Shown here: positions 59,433-64,000 of the stretch, in pieces
How the letters are laid out: the number at the start of each line of letters is the position of its first letter
How positions within the stretch are numbered: the stretch's first letter is position 1
Assembly: GCA_900553255.1 (NCBI GenBank)
Contig: USCI01000001.1
Location: 20,266 to 84,265 of the forward strand
Origin: an uncultured Oscillospiraceae bacterium
Lineage (GTDB): Bacteria; Bacillota; Clostridia; Oscillospirales; Acutalibacteraceae
Direction of reading: 5' to 3'
DNA length: 64,000 nt
The notes under the pieces: generated by a model
Seen by the model: the letters and a program-made list of their open reading frames with translations, nothing else
The model's database searches: none
What the model was told of the DNA's origin: nothing
Program-made: the position numbers and the translations under genes

Positions 59433-61004
59433 TCAGGAATTTATAGCCGAAATAAATGGTTCGTCAATCGCTGGAATCGGAGAATTGACAAACTGGATCG
59501 GGGCATACAGGCGGGTATGCCGCCCGTTGAAGGACGCCGCGAGCAGCAGCTCGTAAACCGGCTGGTCGAGAACTTCAGGCGCCTGTATGGTCAGCGCAAA
59601 GCCGCGTTTGCCCACATTGCCGTGGAACTGTTCGAGCGACACACAGAAATTATCCGAAGGGTATACCCGGAAGCCTTCGGGCGTGTGAATGCGGATGTTC
59701 AGCCACTGCTGGCACAGCATGTGGTTATCGAGGGTAAGCAGCAGCTGCCGCTGCTCGTTCGGGCGGATGTAGTTGGGACCCTGGTAATCAATGGTCAGGT
59801 CGGCCACCGGCGAAGTATGGCGGGTACTGAACGGCTGGCGGGCCAGCGTATCCAAAAAGCTGACAACCATGTTTGCACGGCGAACCGGTATGTTCCTGAG
59901 CTGGCTTTCGGGCTTGAGCCGCAGGGTAAAGCCCGGCTTATCCTCCGAAATGACGCAGTGCTTGTCATCGAGGAAACGCGGCACCAGCCGGATCAGGCGC
60001 TCGGTCAGCTCCTCCACCGTCTCAGGGATCGCGCAGTCGTGGTCGCCCTTGTTGATCGACAGGGTGATGATTTTGCTGCCGATCGGTTCGATCCAGCGGC
60101 GCGGAATCGCATCGATGCCGCCGATGATGCCGAACAGCGCGCCGAGGGTGGCGGCGGTGCAGTCTGCATCCTCCCCGCAGCCGGCGGCGATGCACAGGCT
60201 TCTGCCAAAATCGCCCTCGCCATAATACCAGCCGAGCACCATCAGGCCTATGTTGCACGGCGCGTCATAACCGAGCTTCGCTTCGGGAATCTCCGGTTCC
60301 GGCTCGCGGTCCTGATAGCCGCCCATCATCCCAAAGAAGCAGGGGAAATGGATCAGCAGCTGCTTGCGGCAGTGCTTCCAGTCCTTCCCGGCATGGTAAA
60401 TTTCCCGCACCAGCGAAACCGCGCCGTATACCCCGCAGTCCTGCGGTATGTAGCTCAGAGCGATATCCAGCAGCGTCTCCCTTTCGCCGGTCACGAAGGC
60501 TGCGCTTTGCAGCGCGGCACAGAACACCGCGGCGTAAACCCCTTCACGGCTGTGGTCAACCATGGCGTCCTCCATCGCATAGTGCACCGCCGCCTGCGGA
60601 TCGCCCGGACACAGACACGCCCAGATTTCCGAGCGGATGAAGGCCCCGCAGCTGTCACGGTTGTCGTTGCCGAGGAAGCCGGAAAGCGGCGGCAGCACGC
60701 CGCGGCGCAGGTTATTCTTTGCCGCGCCGTATTCGCTCCAGCTCGGCGTAATGTACGACAGCCAGTATTCCCCCAGAATGGAAGCGTTGACGCCCGCACC
60801 GAACCGCTCTGCCGCATTGAGCCACACCAGCTGCAGATCCAGGTCGTCATTGGGCAGCGGTTCACCGCCGAGCGGCTGGGTGTAAAAATCAAACTCGAAT
60901 ACCCCGCGGTAGCACTCAAACGGCGCGCCAAGCGTTCCGCCGATATTTTTCCCATACCAGCAGCCCAGCAGCCGTTTGCGGTATTCGCTCATGCTCATTT
61001 CCAT
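59433..61004 (-). CDS. ADP-ribosylglycohydrolase family protein (full-length paralogue)
   Basis: 523 residues from ATG 61004, preceded by AAGGAAGGG; the longer frame has no start signals. The all-helical ADP-ribosylglycohydrolase fold is marked by YGKNIGGTLGAPFE, the first metal pair in PNDDLDLQLVWL, HPF-like HSREGVYAAVFCAA and the second metal motif GCGEDADCTAATLGALFG (about residues 295-312). A C-terminal beta domain of about 130 residues (VADLTIDYQGPNYIRPNEQRQLLLTLDN) is extra. The enzyme probably removes ADP-ribose or acts on a related N- or O-glycoside. It is likely expressed separately from the AraC gene, which starts 57 nt further on. Truncated duplicate at 1036-1770. Confidence 0.88.
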   Translation of the reverse strand: MEMSMSEYRKRLLGCWYGKNIGGTLGAPFECYRGVFEFDFYTQPLGGEPLPNDDLDLQLVWLNAAERFGAGVNASILGEYWLSYITPSWSEYGAAKNNLRRGVLPPLSGFLGNDNRDSCGAFIRSEIWACLCPGDPQAAVHYAMEDAMVDHSREGVYAAVFCAALQSAAFVTGERETLLDIALSYIPQDCGVYGAVSLVREIYHAGKDWKHCRKQLLIHFPCFFGMMGGYQDREPEPEIPEAKLGYDAPCNIGLMVLGWYYGEGDFGRSLCIAAGCGEDADCTAATLGALFGIIGGIDAIPRRWIEPIGSKIITLSINKGDHDCAIPETVEELTERLIRLVPRFLDDKHCVISEDKPGFTLRLKPESQLRNIPVRRANMVVSFLDTLARQPFSTRHTSPVADLTIDYQGPNYIRPNEQRQLLLTLDNHMLCQQWLNIRIHTPEGFRVYPSDNFCVSLEQFHGNVGKRGFALTIQAPEVLDQPVYELLLAASFNGRHTRLYAPIQFVNSPIPAIDEPFISAINS

Positions 61005-61216
61005 AGGTCGAATCCCTTCCTTTCTTCCGAGCAGAACCGGCTGAACAAGCCGCAGGACTGCGCGGCCGTCTGCCGGCTCGGTCATTTTCCCTCATCATAC
61101 TCCATGATGAGCGCCTGCGAAAGGTGCAGTTTTTGTGCGGGCGTGGCGTTTTTTCAGTTTTTTCTGCGCAATTCTCATCAAACAAAAAATGACCACCACC
61201 GGTCAAAAAATTACCA

Positions 61217-61245
61217 TTGTCCAGTTTGTGTAAAAAAAGTATGCT
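61217..61245 (+). promoter_or_regulatory. Promoter of the surface-protein genes
   Basis: TTGTCC at 61217-61222, 17-nt spacer, TATGCT at 61240-61245; GGGAGG precedes the ATG at 61275. Confidence 0.6.
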
Positions 61246-61274
61246 GATATATAGAAAAATAGGGAGGTTGTTTT

Positions 61275-62141
61275 ATGAAAAAGCGTTTCTCTCATTTGCT
61301 TGCCGCCGTGGCCACGCTGGCCATGCTGATGGCTGTGGCGCCGCCGGCCGTACTGGCCGACGAACTGCCGGAGACCGATGTCATGTTCACCTTTGATGAG
61401 GATGCGGAAGGATTTTACGTGCCGTTTTTCATGGAAACCCAGGTGACCTCTGCCCACGAGGATGGAGCGATCAAGCTGACCATGACCACCGACGCCCGTC
61501 CGCCGATCATCCAGCGGCCGCTTGATCCCACTATAGACGGCAGCCAGTATAAATGGTTATATATTAAACTGAAAAACGAGGGTATGGGCGCGGCTGCGAT
61601 GCTGTCCTTCTCCTCACTGTCCAAGGGGCTCGGCGAAAACCTCGGCATTGATGATCCTTCCCACAAAATCGTCTTCGCCATCTCCAAGCAGGATACCGAA
61701 TTCAAGGAATACTGGGTGGAGCTGAGCGGAAACGAAAAATGGACCGGCTACAATGATATCGACATGCTGCGGGTAACGATCGGCGCCGACTGGGCCAGTC
61801 CGAATTACAGCGTATACGTGGACACCATCGCCCTCTATGCGGAAAAACCGGAGACGCCGACAGAGCCGGAGCCATCCGATCCCACCGATCCGACCGACCA
61901 GACTGACCCGACCGACCCGTCCGGCGAGGAATCCAGTGCACCGGCTGAAAATTCGCAGACCCCTTCTACCAGAAGAACCACTGCAGACGGCGATGGCTCC
62001 GTCCCTGCGGACACTGATGAAGGCGGCAGCAATGTGCTGCCGATCGTGCTGATTGTCATCGGAGGCGTCGTGATTCTGGCCGGCGCTGGCGTAGGTGCAT
62101 GGTTCATTCTCAAAAAGCGCGGCAAAACCCCGGAACAGTAA
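61275..62141 (+). CDS. Exported surface protein with one carbohydrate-binding-like domain and membrane anchor
   Basis: 288 residues. A signal peptide (AAVATLAMLMAVAPPAVLA) is followed by one beta-sandwich-like domain (about residues 35-195) with the motif ARPPIIQRPLD and the closing YVDTIALY. A DPT repeat-like linker (PSDPTDPTDQTDPTDPSGE) leads to a membrane helix (LPIVLIVIGGVVILAGAGVGAWFIL) and KKRGK. The same domain is present three times in the next protein. No catalytic residues are evident; a role in glycan binding at the cell surface is inferred. Confidence 0.8.
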   Translation: MKKRFSHLLAAVATLAMLMAVAPPAVLADELPETDVMFTFDEDAEGFYVPFFMETQVTSAHEDGAIKLTMTTDARPPIIQRPLDPTIDGSQYKWLYIKLKNEGMGAAAMLSFSSLSKGLGENLGIDDPSHKIVFAISKQDTEFKEYWVELSGNEKWTGYNDIDMLRVTIGADWASPNYSVYVDTIALYAEKPETPTEPEPSDPTDPTDQTDPTDPSGEESSAPAENSQTPSTRRTTADGDGSVPADTDEGGSNVLPIVLIVIGGVVILAGAGVGAWFILKKRGKTPEQ

Positions 62142-62207
62142 GCCGGACCGATTGAATCCGAAGCACAATTCCACATTATAGAAAATAAAAAGGAAGGTGT
62201 ATTGCAG

Positions 62208-63890
62208 ATGAAAAAAGCATTATCCCTACTTGGCTGCGCATCCCTGCTCGCCTCGCTGTTTGTCAGCGCGGGCGCTTCGGCGGCGGCCGCCGACCTGACC
62301 TTTGATTTCTCCGCCGGCAAGGCCGGCTGGGGCAGCCCCGGCTTTTTGCATACCACCACCGAAACCGATGACAGCGCCCTGAAGGCGTCCAATGCCTCCG
62401 GAGAGAGAATCATAGTCCAAGCCGTCCTGGAGGAGAGCTTCGCCGGCGCAGACTACGACCAAATCAAGCTGACCATCAAAAACGACTCCGGTGCGGCGGG
62501 CTTCTACTTCTGCTTTGGGACCGCCGGTGAGGAATACAACGACGTGGACCTTGAACCAAATCAGGTTGCCATCCCGCTGGAGGCTTCCGCCGACGAATAC
62601 AAGGAATATACCATTAATATCGGCGAAAACGCCGCCTGGCAGGCTGCCGATGACATCGGCCTGTTACGCCTGAATTTCTACGCACCCGGCGCTGGTCCCG
62701 CCATGCCCGATAACAGCAGTGTACACATCCGCAGCATCACCCTGACCAATTCACAGGGAAACGCTCCCGCCGCTGCGGAGGAATACGAGGAAACCTTTGA
62801 CGAGAACAACGGTGGCTGGGATAAGGCGGGTTATCTCGGTGATAAGATAACTGTCACACATGACGCTTCCGGGGCACTGAAGGTGACATTGAACGCACCG
62901 GACCGTCCGATCATCCAGAAGCCGCTGGAATCCGGCGCCTATCTCGGCGGGGCGGAACAGAACACCCTGCATCTGCGGGTGAAAAACACCGCCGGCTATG
63001 AGCATTTCTTCTTCTGCTTCAGTACCACCGACACCCCGGACGGCGCGGGGCTTGACGCGGGCGAAAACCAGATCCAGATGAACCTCGACCCGGAGAAAAC
63101 CGACGAGTATGTGGACTATTATGTCAATCTCGCCGCCAACGCCAGCTGGACCGCGGCCGAGGGCAAGGTGGACTACCTGCGGCTGATCTTCGGCAATGCC
63201 AAGGAGCCGGGCGCTGAGATCCTGATTGATTCGATCCATATCTACAACCGCCCGGCCGAAACCGAAGTGGACGAAAGCTACGAAAGCGGCACCGGCAGCT
63301 GGGCGCCCCCCTTCTATGCGCAGAGCCTGGTCACCGTGACGAATGATAATCAGGCGCTGCTGCTCAATTCCCTGATTCCCTACAAGCTGGTTATGCAGTC
63401 TCCCACGCCGTTCCTGCTCAAGGGCGCGGATCTGCCTTATGTGTATGTCGAGCTGAAAAACACCGCCGGTGCCGAGACCATGACCTTTGCCTTCGGCACC
63501 AGCGCACAGGAGTCCAACGACGTTGACAACGACGACCATAAAATCACCATTAAACTTGATCCTGAAAAGACCGACGAGTACCTGGTGTACCGCATTGACC
63601 TGTCCGAAAACGAGGCCTGGAACGCGGCGGAGGACATCTCGCTGTACCGCCTGGTATTCAGCGGGGCGAATGACGGGAATGTGACCGGTACCGGCGGTAT
63701 CTCGATTAAGAATTTCCAGGTCACCGCTTCCGGAGACCGGGACTATTATACCCCGGATGAAGGCGGCAGCGCCGATGACGGCAAGGACGATATCACCGAC
63801 ACCGGCGTGACGCCGATGCTGGCGCTGATTCCGGTCGCCGCGTTGGCGGCCGGGGCGGTGGTGCTCACCGCGAAAAAACGCAAAAGCTGA
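62208..63890 (+). CDS. Exported surface protein with three repeated carbohydrate-binding-like domains
   Basis: 560 residues from ATG 62208 (AAGGAAGG 10 nt upstream; TTG 62202 is possible). After the signal peptide (LLGCASLLASLFVSAGASA) come three homologous beta-sandwich-like domains at about residues 28-185, 192-350 and 355-510. Shared elements are LTIKN/LRVKN/VELKN followed by a GFYFCFGT-type strand, EYNDVD/ESNDVD, NLDPEKTDEY-type turns and a terminal ISIKN or IHI strand. The end DDITDTGVTPML, hydrophobic helix and KKRKS resembles a sorting or anchor signal. It follows the related gene by 66 nt. Confidence 0.82.
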   Translation: MKKALSLLGCASLLASLFVSAGASAAAADLTFDFSAGKAGWGSPGFLHTTTETDDSALKASNASGERIIVQAVLEESFAGADYDQIKLTIKNDSGAAGFYFCFGTAGEEYNDVDLEPNQVAIPLEASADEYKEYTINIGENAAWQAADDIGLLRLNFYAPGAGPAMPDNSSVHIRSITLTNSQGNAPAAAEEYEETFDENNGGWDKAGYLGDKITVTHDASGALKVTLNAPDRPIIQKPLESGAYLGGAEQNTLHLRVKNTAGYEHFFFCFSTTDTPDGAGLDAGENQIQMNLDPEKTDEYVDYYVNLAANASWTAAEGKVDYLRLIFGNAKEPGAEILIDSIHIYNRPAETEVDESYESGTGSWAPPFYAQSLVTVTNDNQALLLNSLIPYKLVMQSPTPFLLKGADLPYVYVELKNTAGAETMTFAFGTSAQESNDVDNDDHKITIKLDPEKTDEYLVYRIDLSENEAWNAAEDISLYRLVFSGANDGNVTGTGGISIKNFQVTASGDRDYYTPDEGGSADDGKDDITDTGVTPMLALIPVAALAAGAVVLTAKKRKS

Positions 63891-63908
63891 CGGCTGAACC
63901 CGACTAAA

Positions 63909-63944
63909 AAGGTGCGGGAGGATGAGAACATCCTCCCGCACCTT
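63909..63944 (+). terminator. Terminator after the three-domain surface protein
   Basis: A 16-bp stem AAGGTGCGGGAGGATG/CATCCTCCCGCACCTT with a 4-nt loop. The T tract is short. Confidence 0.8.
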
Positions 63945-63980
63945 TCAGCCTGTCAAAGAAGTCGCCAAAAGGCGGCTTTT

Positions 63981-64000
63981 TTGGTATAATGGAGAGGAGG
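63981..64000 (+). promoter_or_regulatory. Start region of a further gene beyond the window
   Basis: TGGTATAAT (extended -10, ending at 63990) is followed by GGAGAGGAGG at the very edge, so another plus-strand transcript appears to start here. Its gene lies outside the window. Confidence 0.4.

Noticed and set aside
2..64000. tRNA or rRNA genes
   Set aside because: I scanned intergenic regions for CCA ends, T-loop words and rRNA-like blocks and saw none.

Overview
The window comes from a spore-forming, obligately anaerobic-type Clostridia genome of fairly high GC (about 63% in a sampled aspS line). Support comes from a small acid-soluble spore protein, SpoVT, an Rnf-type electron-transport cluster with ApbE, rubredoxin, the indirect aspS-gatCAB route for amide aminoacyl-tRNAs, and several Gram-positive membrane- or wall-anchored surface proteins. 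An Oscillospirales-like gut bacterium is my inference; no rRNA or tRNA is present to fix taxonomy.

Layout. 1-1830: the tail of a sugar-ABC solute-binding protein carrying a carbohydrate-binding-like module, then a C-terminally truncated ADP-ribosylglycohydrolase paralogue. 1860-7350: aspS-gatC-gatA-gatB behind a strong sigma-A promoter. 7450-10660: a large secreted choice-of-anchor-I protein and a spore protein. 10660-13430: an AT-richer island with a frameshifted GH27 alpha-galactosidase, an AraC regulator and an IS3 remnant that abuts the regulator's start codon. 13440-18840 (minus strand): apbE-rnfC-rnfD-rnfG and an apparent RnfE/RnfA fusion, with no rnfB. 18970-20290: two small lipoproteins and a dense array of inverted repeats. 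20295-23390: znuACB divergent from a Fur-family regulator (Zur), with a perfect candidate Zur operator. 23400-32720: rubredoxin, a cupin, BlaR1/BlaI-type sensor and repressor with twin operators, a Na+-efflux-like ABC pair, a membrane MutS-like ATPase, an AAC(3)-family acetyltransferase and spoVT, which has a 52-bp palindrome over its ribosome binding site. 32740-36240: a second AT-richer island with an AraC regulator and two glycosidase-like genes.

36760-63890 is a large glycan-handling locus. A membrane AraC sensor is divergent from a six-hairpin glycosidase-like gene. Then come a 268-nt highly structured intergenic element and three tandem paralogues of an unclassified TIM-barrel glycosidase-like family, one cytosolic-looking and two exported with a C-terminal membrane anchor. 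These are followed by a solute-binding lipoprotein, a solute-binding protein fused to two carbohydrate-binding-like modules, two permeases, an NHL/TPR/YIP1 membrane protein, a DUF5696 lipoprotein and a second permease pair. From 41555 to 58484 most junctions are 4-bp overlaps or gaps of about 10 nt, so this is probably one operon of about 17 kb. It is followed by an AraC regulator, the full-length ADP-ribosylglycohydrolase paralogue and two surface proteins built from four copies of one beta-sandwich-like domain. No ATPase for either importer is encoded here, so a shared MsmX-type ATPase elsewhere is expected.

The most interesting items are the glycan locus as a system, the structured element inside it, the rearranged Rnf cluster, the spoVT palindrome and two homopolymer frameshifts.
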